Source of the DNA: Candidatus Rhodoferax mariagerensis
Lineage (GTDB): Bacteria > Pseudomonadota > Gammaproteobacteria > Burkholderiales > Burkholderiaceae_C
Length of the DNA stretch: 64,000 nucleotides
Direction: 5' to 3'
Assembly: GCA_016719055.1 (NCBI GenBank)
Contig: JADKAW010000011.1
Span: forward strand, 62,001-126,000
Part shown: positions 43,533-52,260 of the stretch, one piece after another
Layout of the letters: every line of letters starts with the position of its first letter
Numbering within the stretch: the first letter of the stretch is position 1
Program-made: the position numbers and the translations under genes
The notes under the pieces: generated by a model
The model's database searches: none
Told to the model about the DNA's origin: nothing
The model's input: the letters and a program-made list of their open reading frames with translations, nothing else

Positions 43533-44171
43533 ATGGCTTGGACTCACGACCAAATGGCGGCCATTGCAGCCAAGGAATTGCAGGACGGCTTTTATGTCAA
43601 TTTGGGTATTGGTCTGCCGACCCTGGTTGCGAATTTTGTACCCGATGACATCGAGGTCTGGCTGCAAAGTGAAAACGGCATGCTGGGCATTGGGCCCTTT
43701 CCCACCGACGATGAAGTCGATGCTGACCTGATCAACGCCGGTAAACAAACGGTGACGACCATTGCAGGCTCCAGCATTTTTGGCAGCCACGACAGCTTTG
43801 CCATGATTCGCGGTGGCAAGATCAACCTGAGCATCCTGGGTGCCATGCAGGTCAGCGAACGTGGTGATCTGGCCAACTGGATGATTCCGGGCAAGATGGT
43901 CAAGGGCATGGGCGGTGCCATGGACCTGGTGGGCGGCGTGCGCAGCGTGGTGGTCATGATGGAGCATGTGGCAAAAAAGAAAGACGGCAGCATCGACCTG
44001 AAAATCTTGCCCCATTGCACCCTGCCGCTGACCGGTGTGAGTGTGGTGGATCGCATCATCACCGACCTGGCGGTGATGGACATCACCCCACACGGCATCA
44101 AAGTGGTGCAGCTGGCGCCCGGTGTGACCATGCAGGATCTGCAGGCTGTCACTGGCGTGGCGCTGCACTGA
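43533..44171 (+). CDS. scoB: 3-oxoacid CoA-transferase subunit B
   Basis: 212 aa from ATG 43533. Catalytic glutamate E47 in 'VWLQSENGMLGIGPFP', where a covalent CoA thioester forms. Other family features: 'GGKINLSILGAMQVSERGDL', 'MVKGMGGAMDLVGGVRSVVV' and 'PHGIKVVQLAPGVTMQDL'. Partner of scoA directly upstream. A long minus-strand frame over this gene and the next is a codon-bias shadow. Confidence 0.92.
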   Translation: MAWTHDQMAAIAAKELQDGFYVNLGIGLPTLVANFVPDDIEVWLQSENGMLGIGPFPTDDEVDADLINAGKQTVTTIAGSSIFGSHDSFAMIRGGKINLSILGAMQVSERGDLANWMIPGKMVKGMGGAMDLVGGVRSVVVMMEHVAKKKDGSIDLKILPHCTLPLTGVSVVDRIITDLAVMDITPHGIKVVQLAPGVTMQDLQAVTGVALH

Positions 44172-44231
44172 GCGACGGCCTGCGGGACGTACACTTTGGT
44201 CCCTGTTTGATTTGCTGCCTGATCGTGACCC

Positions 44232-45293
44232 ATGAAAACCATTCAACTCGGCCAAAGTGACCTGTTTGTGACCCCCATTTGCCTGGGTACCATGACTTTT
44301 GGTGAGCAGGTTGATGAAGCCACGGCGTTTGACATTCTGGACCGCTCGCTTGAGCATGGCGTCAATTTCATCGACACGGCTGAAATGTATGCGGTGCCGC
44401 CGAGAGCCGAGACTTATAACGCCACTGAAAAAATCATTGGCAACTGGTTGACTCTGCGCCCCGGCGCGCGACAAAAGCTGGTGATTGCCACCAAAGTTGC
44501 CGGCCCCAGCCGTTCCATGCCCTGGATTCGCGGGGGTAGCCCGGATTTGACCGGTGCTGACATCGTGGCTGCCTGTGATGGCAGCCTGCAACGCCTCAAA
44601 ACCGAGGTGATTGACCTGTACCAGATTCACTGGCCAGTGCGCAGTGTGCCCATGTTTGGCAGCCTGTATTACCAGCCAAACCAGGCGCAGGCGACATCCA
44701 TTCACGCACAACTGCAAGCATTGGGCGCGCTGGTGAAAGCCGGCAAAGTGCGTGCGGTCGGGTTGTCCAACGAAACCCCATTTGGGGTGCATGAGTTTGT
44801 GCGTCTGGCCGAGCAGCACGGCTTGCCGCGCGTGGCGACGTTGCAAAACGGCTACAGCCTGCTCAATCGCAGTGTCGAAAATGCGCTGGATGAAACCTTG
44901 CACCAGCTGAGTGTGTCGTTGCTGGCTTATTCGCCGCTGTCTTTTGGGCTGTTGACTGGCAAGTTTGATGCCACCGGCCTGACCGGCCCGGGTGCGCCTG
45001 CTCAGGCGCGCCTGACCAAATTTGAGTCCACCCGCAAGCAGCGCTGGGGCCGCCCTGAGGCATTGGCCGCTGCCAAACGCTACAGCGCCCTGGCCCGGGC
45101 ACATGGCTTGACCCCGCTGCAAATGGCCTTGGCGTTTTGCTACAACCAATGGCAGGTGGCCAGTACCATTATTGGCGTGACATCGGTGGCACAGCTCGAC
45201 GAATGTCTGGATGCGTGGGGCACCACGCTGCCGCCAGAGCTGCTCAAACAGATCGACGCCATACGGTGGGAAATGCGTGACCCGGCACAGTGA
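44232..45293 (+). CDS. tas: Aldo/keto reductase, Tas-like
   Basis: 353 aa. The tetrad is visible: Asp and Tyr in 'NFIDTAEMYAVPPRAETYNA', Lys in 'KLVIATKVAGPSRSMPW', His in 'DLYQIHWPVRS'. The insert 'YAVPPRAETYNATEKIIGNW' is characteristic of E. coli Tas and its relatives. NADPH-dependent; physiological substrate not known. Stand-alone gene after scoAB with a short gap of 60 bases. Confidence 0.85.
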   Translation: MKTIQLGQSDLFVTPICLGTMTFGEQVDEATAFDILDRSLEHGVNFIDTAEMYAVPPRAETYNATEKIIGNWLTLRPGARQKLVIATKVAGPSRSMPWIRGGSPDLTGADIVAACDGSLQRLKTEVIDLYQIHWPVRSVPMFGSLYYQPNQAQATSIHAQLQALGALVKAGKVRAVGLSNETPFGVHEFVRLAEQHGLPRVATLQNGYSLLNRSVENALDETLHQLSVSLLAYSPLSFGLLTGKFDATGLTGPGAPAQARLTKFESTRKQRWGRPEALAAAKRYSALARAHGLTPLQMALAFCYNQWQVASTIIGVTSVAQLDECLDAWGTTLPPELLKQIDAIRWEMRDPAQ

Positions 45294-45377
45294 GCCGGTG
45301 TCTAAAAAAATGTGCTGATTTTTCCCGCTGCAGCTTTTTTTGTATCAAACTCCAGTTTTTGGGGTTTCGTCATTGGT

Positions 45378-46649
45378 ATGTTCATCACTCGCACAAATTG
45401 CCACGTCAAATGGACGCATGACGCGCGGCAGCTAGCGGCCGGCGTGTTGCTCTGCTTGACACTGGGTAGCCTGGTGCCCGCTTGGGCGCAGAGTGAGCGC
45501 GCGTCGGCGGACAAGCCCAGTCTCAGTCTGCATGGTTTTGGCACGCTGGGCATGACGCGCACGGACAATGAAAACGCCCAGTTTGTGCGTGACCTGTCGC
45601 AACCACAGGGTGCTGGCACCCAATGGACCGCCAAGGTCGACAGTTTGCTGGGAATTCAGGCCAACCTGCATGTCAGTGCCAGCACAGAGGCCGTCTTTCA
45701 GGCGGTGACGCATTATCACGCTGATGCTAGCTACCGCCCGGAGCTGACCTGGGCGTTTCTTCGGCACGACTTTTCGCCTGATTTTTCCTTGCGGGTTGGC
45801 CGCCTGGGCACCGAGTTTTACATGCTGGGTGACTCAAGGCTGGTCGGGTACTCCAACATCAGCGTTCGTCCGCCCTCTGATTTTTATGGATCTTTGGTGT
45901 TCTCCTACATCGATGGTTTGGACATCAGCGCGACTAAGCCAATGGCAGGTGGTTTGCTGAAGGCCAAGCTGTTTGCCGGCCGCTCACCCGAAAAATCGCC
46001 GTTCTTTCCGGGCATCCTTTGGGATTTGCAGGGTTCCAGCCTGGTGGGCGCTTACCTCGACTATCAAAGCGGGCCCTGGCAGGTTCGCCTCAGCCATGCC
46101 CAGGCCCGTTTTGAGAATGAAGCCCCTACCGATGCGTTGCTGCAGGTGAATGGTAATCCGCTGGCGGGCCTGCCTTATTTGCTGCTGGTACCAGAAATGG
46201 CCATGGCACGGCAAAAAGCGCATTTCAGTTCAGTCGGGCTGGTGTATGACCAAGGTCCCCTCAATGTGCAGGGCATGTTGAACCAGATCCGGCATGACAG
46301 CCCGGCCTATGCGGACTCCACGGCAGGGTATTTGCTTGCCGCCTATCGCCTGGGTACTGTGACCCCGTATCTGGGTCTTTCCCGCAGCTTTTCCAAGGTG
46401 GTACCACTGCCTACCAGTCCTGTGCCGGGTGTCGATGAATTGACCCATTCGCTGGTATCCCAGAGCTATACGGATCAGGTCAGCTACACGCTGGGTGGGC
46501 GCTGGGACATCCAAAAGAATCTGGCACTTAAAGCACAGATGGACTGGGTGCGCGGCAAACCATCGTCAGTCTTCATGTTCAAGGGCGTGCAGCCTGGCTG
46601 GGACGGTACCATGACGGTGTTTAGCCTGGCACTGGACTTTGTGTTCTAG
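45378..46649 (+). CDS. Outer-membrane beta-barrel protein of a c-di-GMP cassette
   Basis: 423 aa from ATG 45378, with a signal peptide ending near 'LVPAWAQS'. The mature part is built of alternating aromatic/polar strands and ends in 'TMTVFSLALDFVF', with a terminal Phe as needed for outer-membrane assembly. The strand 'LSLHGFGTLGMTRTDNENAQ' at the N-terminus and 'SLRVGRLGTEFYMLGDSRLV' resemble porin-like proteins. It precedes a periplasmic binding-protein-like gene and a GGDEF-EAL gene with spacings of 6 and -4 bases, so the three form one operon. Ligand unknown. A GTG at 45312 is a possible alternative start. Confidence 0.75.
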   Translation: MFITRTNCHVKWTHDARQLAAGVLLCLTLGSLVPAWAQSERASADKPSLSLHGFGTLGMTRTDNENAQFVRDLSQPQGAGTQWTAKVDSLLGIQANLHVSASTEAVFQAVTHYHADASYRPELTWAFLRHDFSPDFSLRVGRLGTEFYMLGDSRLVGYSNISVRPPSDFYGSLVFSYIDGLDISATKPMAGGLLKAKLFAGRSPEKSPFFPGILWDLQGSSLVGAYLDYQSGPWQVRLSHAQARFENEAPTDALLQVNGNPLAGLPYLLLVPEMAMARQKAHFSSVGLVYDQGPLNVQGMLNQIRHDSPAYADSTAGYLLAAYRLGTVTPYLGLSRSFSKVVPLPTSPVPGVDELTHSLVSQSYTDQVSYTLGGRWDIQKNLALKAQMDWVRGKPSSVFMFKGVQPGWDGTMTVFSLALDFVF

Positions 46650-46655
46650 TCCAAC

Positions 46656-47081
46656 ATGGCAACACTGCGACTGACCCTGTTGCTGCTGCTGTTGGTCCTG
46701 GCCGGCCATGCCGGTGCCGAGCCCGTTGTGGTGGTCAATGCCTCCAATGTCACGCAGCAGCTCAGCCATGACCAAGTGATTAATATTTTTCTGGGTCGTT
46801 ATCGCAGCCTGCCGTCAGGTGGCGTCGCTGTGCCGATTGACCAACCCGAGAGCAGTGCCCTCAAAACAGAGTTTTACCGCAAGCTTGTCAACAAAGAACC
46901 CAATGAACTCAACGCGTACTGGTCACGCCTGATCTTCTCCGGCAAGACCTTGCCACCCTTGCAAACCACCAGTTCCTCAGACGTTGTGGCCTTGCTGATC
47001 AACAACCCTGGTGCCATTGCCTATATGGAGCGCGGCCTGGTTGACAAGCGGTTTCGCATCGTCATGGAATTTCAACGGTGA
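46656..47081 (+). CDS. Periplasmic phosphate-binding-protein-like (PstS-like) small protein
   Basis: 141 aa with a signal peptide (leucine-rich core ending at 'GHAGAEP'). 'VVVVNASNVTQQLSHDQVIN' followed by 'IFLGRYRSLPSGGVAVPIDQ' and 'ELNAYWSRLIFSGKTLPP' and 'INNPGAIAYMERG' is a single-lobe version of the PBP-like domain found in PstS-family proteins. It is far shorter than real PstS (about 320 aa). Its place between an outer-membrane barrel and a membrane GGDEF-EAL protein suggests a periplasmic signal carrier (inference). The next gene starts GTG inside its stop. Confidence 0.75.
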   Translation: MATLRLTLLLLLLVLAGHAGAEPVVVVNASNVTQQLSHDQVINIFLGRYRSLPSGGVAVPIDQPESSALKTEFYRKLVNKEPNELNAYWSRLIFSGKTLPPLQTTSSSDVVALLINNPGAIAYMERGLVDKRFRIVMEFQR

Positions 47082-49492
47082 AACACCTGTGGAGGGTGTT
47101 GCCAGATCAGCTGCGTTTGCGCGGACTTCTGGCGCGCTCCACGCTGGTTGTTGTTGTCGCCTCGTTGCTGGCAGCCGTGGTGGCCATCTCCTACACCACC
47201 CATGCCACCCGCCAGAGGGCCCAACTGGCGTCGCAGACGCGCCTGAATGAACTGCTTGACACCGTGCAAAGCACGCTGGCGGTGGCCTGCTTTGCCAAGG
47301 ACCAAACCTTAGCGGGTGAACTGGCGCAGGGTTTGCTGAGCAATTCTGATGTGCTGGCCGTGAGTATCTCCACCGAGCAGGAAGTGCTGGCCGAAAAGCG
47401 TCGCAGCCAGTCTGTCGCCCCGCAAGCCGGCTTGTTGCTCATGCGTGTGATTTACTCGCCCTTCAACCAGCAGCAGCAGGTGGGCTACATTTTTTTGACG
47501 CCCGACCCGCAGGTGATTGAAGCCCGCATCAAAGAAGAAGTATGGCTGGCTGCCATTCAAGTCAGTTGGCAGCTGGGCATGGTTGCCGTTGCCGTCGTGT
47601 TGATCATGCTGCTTTTGATCGTGCGCCCGATCAAAGCCATGTCTGACCGCCTGCACCTGATGGATCCAACCACCGGTGAGCGGCTGGCCATTCCCAAAAA
47701 ACATGTCAGTACCGAAATCGGCCAGTTGGTGATGGACATCAATGCCCTGTCAGACCGGCTTGTCAGTGCACTGGCAACCGAGCGCAGATTGCGCTTGCAA
47801 GGAGAGGTTGACGAAAAAAAATACCACACCATTTTTGACAATGCCGAGTCCGGGCTGTTCCTGATGGATGGCCAGGGTGTGTTGTCCTCCTGGAACCCGG
47901 CCTTTGCCAGCCTGTTTGAGATCAACCCGCAGCCACGGCTGGCTGATCTGCCAGAACTCCATATTGGACAGCTCCCGTGGCACGACCTGAACCAGGTGAC
48001 CGAACTGGTTGAATGCGCCTTGAGCCAAAACAATGCTGTCACGAAAGACCTGAAGGTGGTCATGTCTGCCTGCGAGCGAAGCTGGATCAACATGGTGTTG
48101 CGCTCGGTCGGTGGCAACCTGTTGCAAGGCGTGGTGCATGACGTCACCCACCTCAAGGAATCAGAGGCGCAAGCCAGGCAGCTCACCATCACCGACACGC
48201 TGACTGGTCTGGCCAACCGTCTGGGGCTGCAAGAGCATTTACACACCCATGTTCAGACCTACGCAGCCACGAAAACCGGTGGTTTTGCCCTGCTTCTGGT
48301 CAACCTTGACGAGTTTCGCCACATCAATGAAGGCATGGGTTTTCCAGCTGGCGACAGCATTTTGCAGACCACCACCCTGCGTATGGCGGCCTGCCTCAAA
48401 AGTGAAGACACCCTGGCTCGGTTGGCCGCTGACAACTTTGGCATCATTCTGAGTCACGTCATCCAGGGTGAAGCGGTTGACCAGATCGCCAGCGCCATCT
48501 TGCAAGCGCTGCGGCAAGCCTATTTTGTCGATGGCTCGCCGATTCATCTGCACGCCAGCGTGGGCATCACGCTGTTTCCCCATGACGGATTTGATGTGCC
48601 ATCGCTGTTGCGCCAGGCGGAACTGGCCATGGAGAGCGCCAAATCTGCTGGCGGCGACTGCCATGTTTTCTTCGATCCAGTGCTGACCGATGCAGCCGAG
48701 CAACGCCGGCATCTGGAGGGCGACTTGCGCAACGCCCTTCGCAACCAGGAGCTTGTGCTTTTTTTCCAGCCCATCATCGATTTGCACCAGCAACGCCTGT
48801 CGGGTGCCGAGGCCCTGGTGCGCTGGCGCCATCCGACGCGTGGGCTGGTGCCGCCCGACAGCTTTATTCCACTGGCTGAGAAAACGGGCCTGATTGTTGA
48901 TATAGGCCTGTTTGTGCTGGACGCTGCCTGCCAGCAGCTGCAGGCCTGGCAAAACCAGGGGCTTGACTACACTTTGTCGCTGAATGTTTCGGGGCGGCAG
49001 ATTCCGGACGGCTTGCCGCCAGCCAAGTTGCAGGAAGTGGTTCAGCACTACGGCATCACACCGGCCAAGCTGGCGCTGGAGATCACCGAAGGTGTCATGC
49101 TGCACGACATTGAGAAGTCGCTGCAATGGCTCAGCGCTGTGCATGCGCTAGGTTTTCGGGTGTACCTCGATGACTTTGGCACTGGTTATTCGTCCTTGTC
49201 GTACCTCAAGCTGTTTCCGGTGGACACCCTGAAAGTCGATCAATCATTTGTGCGGGACATGCAAGACAGCAGCAACGCCCATACGCTGGTGGGGGCCATC
49301 ATTGCGATGGGCCGCAGTCTGGGCCTGGAGGTGGTGGCCGAGGGAGTGGAACTCAGCACCCACCTGCGGGCGCTGCAGCGCATGGGCTGCCACTACGCAC
49401 AAGGCTACTATTTCTCGCGACCGGTGCCGGCGCAGGAGTTTGACGCGGCGGTGGCGCGGGTCACGGCCTTGCTGGCTCAGCCTGAACCTTGA
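47078..49492 (+). CDS. Membrane GGDEF-EAL protein, probable c-di-GMP phosphodiesterase
   Basis: 804 aa, GTG start overlapping the previous stop. Domain order: N-terminal membrane segment (about 20-42), periplasmic sensor, second membrane segment (about 168-190), HAMP, PAS (about 250-360), GGDEF, EAL. The GGDEF site is degenerate, AADNF at 450-454, so cyclase activity is unlikely. The EAL domain has all key motifs: EALVRW (E578), ITEGVM, DDFGTGYSSL, KVDQSFV and VVAEGVE. It should break down c-di-GMP under control of the periplasmic partner. Third gene of the outer membrane/periplasm/inner membrane cassette. Confidence 0.9.
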   Translation: MKHLWRVLPDQLRLRGLLARSTLVVVVASLLAAVVAISYTTHATRQRAQLASQTRLNELLDTVQSTLAVACFAKDQTLAGELAQGLLSNSDVLAVSISTEQEVLAEKRRSQSVAPQAGLLLMRVIYSPFNQQQQVGYIFLTPDPQVIEARIKEEVWLAAIQVSWQLGMVAVAVVLIMLLLIVRPIKAMSDRLHLMDPTTGERLAIPKKHVSTEIGQLVMDINALSDRLVSALATERRLRLQGEVDEKKYHTIFDNAESGLFLMDGQGVLSSWNPAFASLFEINPQPRLADLPELHIGQLPWHDLNQVTELVECALSQNNAVTKDLKVVMSACERSWINMVLRSVGGNLLQGVVHDVTHLKESEAQARQLTITDTLTGLANRLGLQEHLHTHVQTYAATKTGGFALLLVNLDEFRHINEGMGFPAGDSILQTTTLRMAACLKSEDTLARLAADNFGIILSHVIQGEAVDQIASAILQALRQAYFVDGSPIHLHASVGITLFPHDGFDVPSLLRQAELAMESAKSAGGDCHVFFDPVLTDAAEQRRHLEGDLRNALRNQELVLFFQPIIDLHQQRLSGAEALVRWRHPTRGLVPPDSFIPLAEKTGLIVDIGLFVLDAACQQLQAWQNQGLDYTLSLNVSGRQIPDGLPPAKLQEVVQHYGITPAKLALEITEGVMLHDIEKSLQWLSAVHALGFRVYLDDFGTGYSSLSYLKLFPVDTLKVDQSFVRDMQDSSNAHTLVGAIIAMGRSLGLEVVAEGVELSTHLRALQRMGCHYAQGYYFSRPVPAQEFDAAVARVTALLAQPEP

Positions 49493-49517
49493 ACCCGCGA
49501 TCGTCTTGTTAAAGCCC

Positions 49518-50009
49518 ATGGCCAAGCATGTTTCTGAAACCCCAGCCACCCAATGCCTCAAGGCCAACAAAGTGGCATTTACCGAACACCCTTACAACTA
49601 CCTGGAGCACGGGGGTGCGCAGCACAGCGCCGCGATGTTGGGCTGGGACCCTTTCGCGGTGGTCAAAACCCTGATCATGCAAGACCAGGATGCCCGACCC
49701 CTGGTGGTGTTGATGCACGGCAACTGCAAGGTCTCGACCAAAAATCTGGCGCGTCAGATCGGGGTCAAATCCGTGGAGCCATGCGCCCCCGAGGTGGCCA
49801 ACCGGCACAGTGGCTATCTGGTGGGCGGCACCTCGCCTTTTGGCACACGCCGGACCATGCCGGTGTTTGTTGAATCAAGCATTCTTGCGTTGCCCAAAAT
49901 CTTGATCAATGGCGGGCGTCGTGGGTATCTGGTGGGCATTGATCCGCAGGTCTGCCTGCGCCTGTTGGGTGCCAAACCAGTGCAGTGTGCCTTGCCTCTC
50001 TCTGATTAA
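49518..50009 (+). CDS. ybaK: Cys-tRNA(Pro) deacylase YbaK/EbsC
   Basis: 163 aa from ATG 49518; the longer open frame before it is a shadow of the EAL gene. 'MLGWDPFAVVKTLIMQ' and 'VLMHGNCKVSTKNLARQIG' then 'SGYLVGGTSPFGTRRTMPVF' are the YbaK fold with the conserved Lys and GGxSPFG loop. It removes Cys wrongly attached to tRNA-Pro by prolyl-tRNA synthetase. Stand-alone; 25 bases after the EAL gene. Confidence 0.88.
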   Translation: MAKHVSETPATQCLKANKVAFTEHPYNYLEHGGAQHSAAMLGWDPFAVVKTLIMQDQDARPLVVLMHGNCKVSTKNLARQIGVKSVEPCAPEVANRHSGYLVGGTSPFGTRRTMPVFVESSILALPKILINGGRRGYLVGIDPQVCLRLLGAKPVQCALPLSD

Positions 50010-50078
50010 GATGTCAGAGGATGCGGCGCAAGCTGGCAAAATGGCGGCCTGACCAGAATTGCAGGTTTTATGCTGCTA

Positions 50079-50122
50079 CGCTATAGATAGCAGTCAGCGC
50101 AATCTGTAAAAGGGCTAGAGCC
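50079..50122 (-). repeat. Dispersed palindromic repeat, intergenic copy
   Basis: On the minus strand CTCTAGCCCTTTTACAGATT then GCGCTGACTGCTATCTATAG. Lies between ybaK and plsY, in inverse orientation to the copy at 41219. Confidence 0.6.
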
Positions 50123-50198
50123 CTATTTATTGTTTGTATGGCTGGCTGCGCTGGTGCAGTCAGGGGCTGAGTGGTCAGGCGGGTTCACAGGAGTTCAT

Positions 50199-50945
50199 TT
50201 GGAATCGATTCAGAGTTTCTTTCCGGTTTTGGCGGCCTTGGCAGCTTATCTTGTCGGGTCGCTGTCGTTTGCGGTGATTGTCAGCCGCGTCATGGGCTTG
50301 AACGACCCGCGCACCTTTGGCAGCAAAAACCCGGGGGCCACCAATGTGCTGCGCTCCGGTAGCAAGGCGGCGGCCATCATCACCTTGCTGCTGGACGCGG
50401 CCAAAGGCTGGCTGCCGGTGATGCTGGTGCGCTGGTATGGCAAACCCCATGGGCTGGACGACGGCACCGTGGCCATGGTCGGATTGGCGGCCTTTCTAGG
50501 GCATCTGTACCCGGTCTTTTTTAATTTTTTCGGAGGCAAGGGTGTGGCCACAGCGCTGGGCGTGCTGCTTGGCCTGAATGCCTGGCTGGGCCTGGCCACA
50601 TTGCTGATCTGGCTGGCCACGGCGGCGCTGTTTCGGTATTCTTCGCTGGCCTCCATCGTGGCCGCCTTGCTGGCCCCCATGGTTTACGCGCTGGGTGGCG
50701 GTGAGGTCTGGTTTGTCAGCAAGAGCATTGCCCTGGGGGTGGTGGTGATGTCGCTGCTGCTGTTGTACCGCCACGCGGAAAACATCAACCGTCTGATTAA
50801 AGGCACCGAGTCCAAGCTGGGTAAAAAAGCCAGTGCAGCACCACCCGCCGCGCCCGTGGCGCCGGTGCATCACGCCCACCATGGCCATCAAGCTGGCCGC
50901 AAGACGCAACGCGGCCATGAACACAAAGGTGATCACAAGGTATGA
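50199..50945 (+). CDS. plsY: Glycerol-3-phosphate acyltransferase PlsY with His-rich tail
   Basis: 248 aa from TTG 50199, preceded by AGGAG at a proper distance. Inner membrane enzyme that makes lysophosphatidate from acyl-phosphate and glycerol-3-phosphate. Conserved regions: 'AYLVGSLSFAVIVSRVMGLN' 'DPRTFGSKNPGATNVLRSGS', 'GHLYPVFFNFFGGKGVATAL' and 'LYRHAENINRLIKGTES' (this last is the usual end). Beyond that it has about 40 extra residues with ten His, several in 'HHAHHGHQ'. Normal PlsY proteins end near 200-210 aa. The tail might bind metal (inference). Next gene overlaps by ATGA. Confidence 0.92.
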   Translation: MESIQSFFPVLAALAAYLVGSLSFAVIVSRVMGLNDPRTFGSKNPGATNVLRSGSKAAAIITLLLDAAKGWLPVMLVRWYGKPHGLDDGTVAMVGLAAFLGHLYPVFFNFFGGKGVATALGVLLGLNAWLGLATLLIWLATAALFRYSSLASIVAALLAPMVYALGGGEVWFVSKSIALGVVVMSLLLLYRHAENINRLIKGTESKLGKKASAAPPAAPVAPVHHAHHGHQAGRKTQRGHEHKGDHKV

Positions 50946-51646
50946 AACTCTGCATTCTCGAAAACGACTACCTTGACCCGGCCGTTGAGGCAACCTACCA
51001 GGGCTACGGCGCCATGTTTGAGCGCCTGCTGCGTGATGCCGGCGCCACCGGTGATTTTGATATTTTCAACACGGTCAAGGGCCAATACCCCGAAACTTTT
51101 GACGCCTACGACGCCGTCTTGCTGACCGGCAGCCGGGCCGACTGTTTCTCGCAAGAGCCCTGGGTGCTGGCGTTGCGGCAAAAGGTGCAAGCGCTGCTGG
51201 ATGCCAAAAAGAAGCTGATTGGCGTGTGTTTTGGCCACCAGCTCATTGCACTGTGCCTGGGTGCGCAGGTGGGGCGGGCGCCGCAGGGCTGGGGTGCCGG
51301 GCGCATGCAGTACCAGTGGCTGGCACCCGATTTGCCGCAGGCACAGGGCCGCAGCGACATCGCGTTACTGGCCAGTCACCAGGACCAGGTGTTTGACTTG
51401 CCCGCCGGTGCCAGGCTGCTGGCCAGCAGTGAGTTTTGTCCGGTGGCGGCGTTTGCCGTGCAAGACCATGTGTTTTGTGTGCAGGCGCATCCCGAGTTTG
51501 TCGAGGACTACAGCAGCTTCCTGCTCAACAAGCGCCGTGCCTTGCTGGGCGAAGAAAAATACAGCGCCTGTATGCAAGGGCTGGCGCAGGGCCACGAGGG
51601 GCTGGCGGTGGCGCGCATGATGGTGGCGTTCATCAACGCTGACTGA
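50942..51646 (+). CDS. Class I glutamine amidotransferase-like protein
   Basis: 234 aa. Nucleophile C96 in 'KLIGVCFGHQLIALCLGAQV', with His in 'VQAHPEFVEDY' and the following Glu as the rest of the triad. It resembles the GMP-synthase-type single-domain amidotransferases (YfeJ-like) that are often annotated only by the domain. Partner or substrate unknown. Starts in the stop of plsY, so expression is coupled. Confidence 0.85.
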   Translation: MKLCILENDYLDPAVEATYQGYGAMFERLLRDAGATGDFDIFNTVKGQYPETFDAYDAVLLTGSRADCFSQEPWVLALRQKVQALLDAKKKLIGVCFGHQLIALCLGAQVGRAPQGWGAGRMQYQWLAPDLPQAQGRSDIALLASHQDQVFDLPAGARLLASSEFCPVAAFAVQDHVFCVQAHPEFVEDYSSFLLNKRRALLGEEKYSACMQGLAQGHEGLAVARMMVAFINAD

Positions 51647-51674
51647 CTCTGCTCCCCGCTGAAATCTTCAACGT

Positions 51675-52181
51675 TCAGGTAGTTAGCGGCCGCAGCACTG
51701 CGGCGATTTCGTCGCCATCCAGCGGTCGCGCAGCACCAAATCCGGCAACATGCCGGGCGCCGGTGGGCTGGATGCTGACAAAGCTGAAATCGCCAAGCGT
51801 CGTCATGGGCGCGGCCTCTGGAAAACGTGCCAGGTAGGCGCTACGCGCTGCCTGCCAGTCGGGGCTATCGGGCAGCAGTCGGGTGGCCAGGCCATCGAGC
51901 GACACCCGTGCCAAGGCGTGCACCGGCTCACCCAAGGGCTCACTTTGCATGACCATCATCGACACCTCAGGCGCGTCCAGCAGATGGCGCGTGTGGGGCG
52001 CCAGCAAGCTGACGTGAATTACCAGGCAAGCCGCATGGGCGTGAATGGCAAATGGCACCATCGACACAAAAGGCTTGCCTTGGGCGTTGAGCGTGCCCAA
52101 GGCGGCCACACGTTGGGTGTTGAGCAGCTTGCGCAGTTCGCGGTTCAGCCGTGGTTCGTGAGGGGTGGTGGCATCAATCAT
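51675..52181 (-). CDS. Pyridoxamine 5'-phosphate oxidase-like (HugZ-type) protein
   Basis: 168 aa from ATG 52181. FMN-binding split-barrel: 'ELRKLLNTQRVAALGTLNAQ' then 'GKPFVSMVPFAIHAHAACLV' and 'SLLAPHTRHLLDAPEVSMMV' and 'ARVSLDGLATRL' and 'ARHVAGFGAARPLDGDEI'. The last segment is typical of HugZ/CREG-like proteins that bind haem or flavin. A role in haem use or oxidative stress is possible; not determined. Convergent with the amidotransferase gene, 28 bases apart. Confidence 0.85.
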   Translation of the reverse strand: MIDATTPHEPRLNRELRKLLNTQRVAALGTLNAQGKPFVSMVPFAIHAHAACLVIHVSLLAPHTRHLLDAPEVSMMVMQSEPLGEPVHALARVSLDGLATRLLPDSPDWQAARSAYLARFPEAAPMTTLGDFSFVSIQPTGARHVAGFGAARPLDGDEIAAVLRPLTT

Positions 52182-52211
52182 TGAGAAAATTGGCCTCCAG
52201 CCCTTGTTGAA

Positions 52212-52249
52212 TATGCGCAAGTAGCTATGAAAAAACTAGCTAATTGAAG
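52212..52249. repeat. Dispersed repeat, partial copy
   Basis: TATGCGCAAGTAGCTATGAA followed by AAAACTAGCTAATTGAAG, half of the repeat family, between two minus-strand genes. Confidence 0.35.
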
Positions 52250-52260
52250 CATTGAAGGGG

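Noticed and set aside
43449..45149. 566-aa open frame on the minus strand
   Set aside because: It lies opposite scoB and the aldo/keto reductase, both firmly identified; its composition (Gln/His/Arg rich) is that of an antisense shadow.
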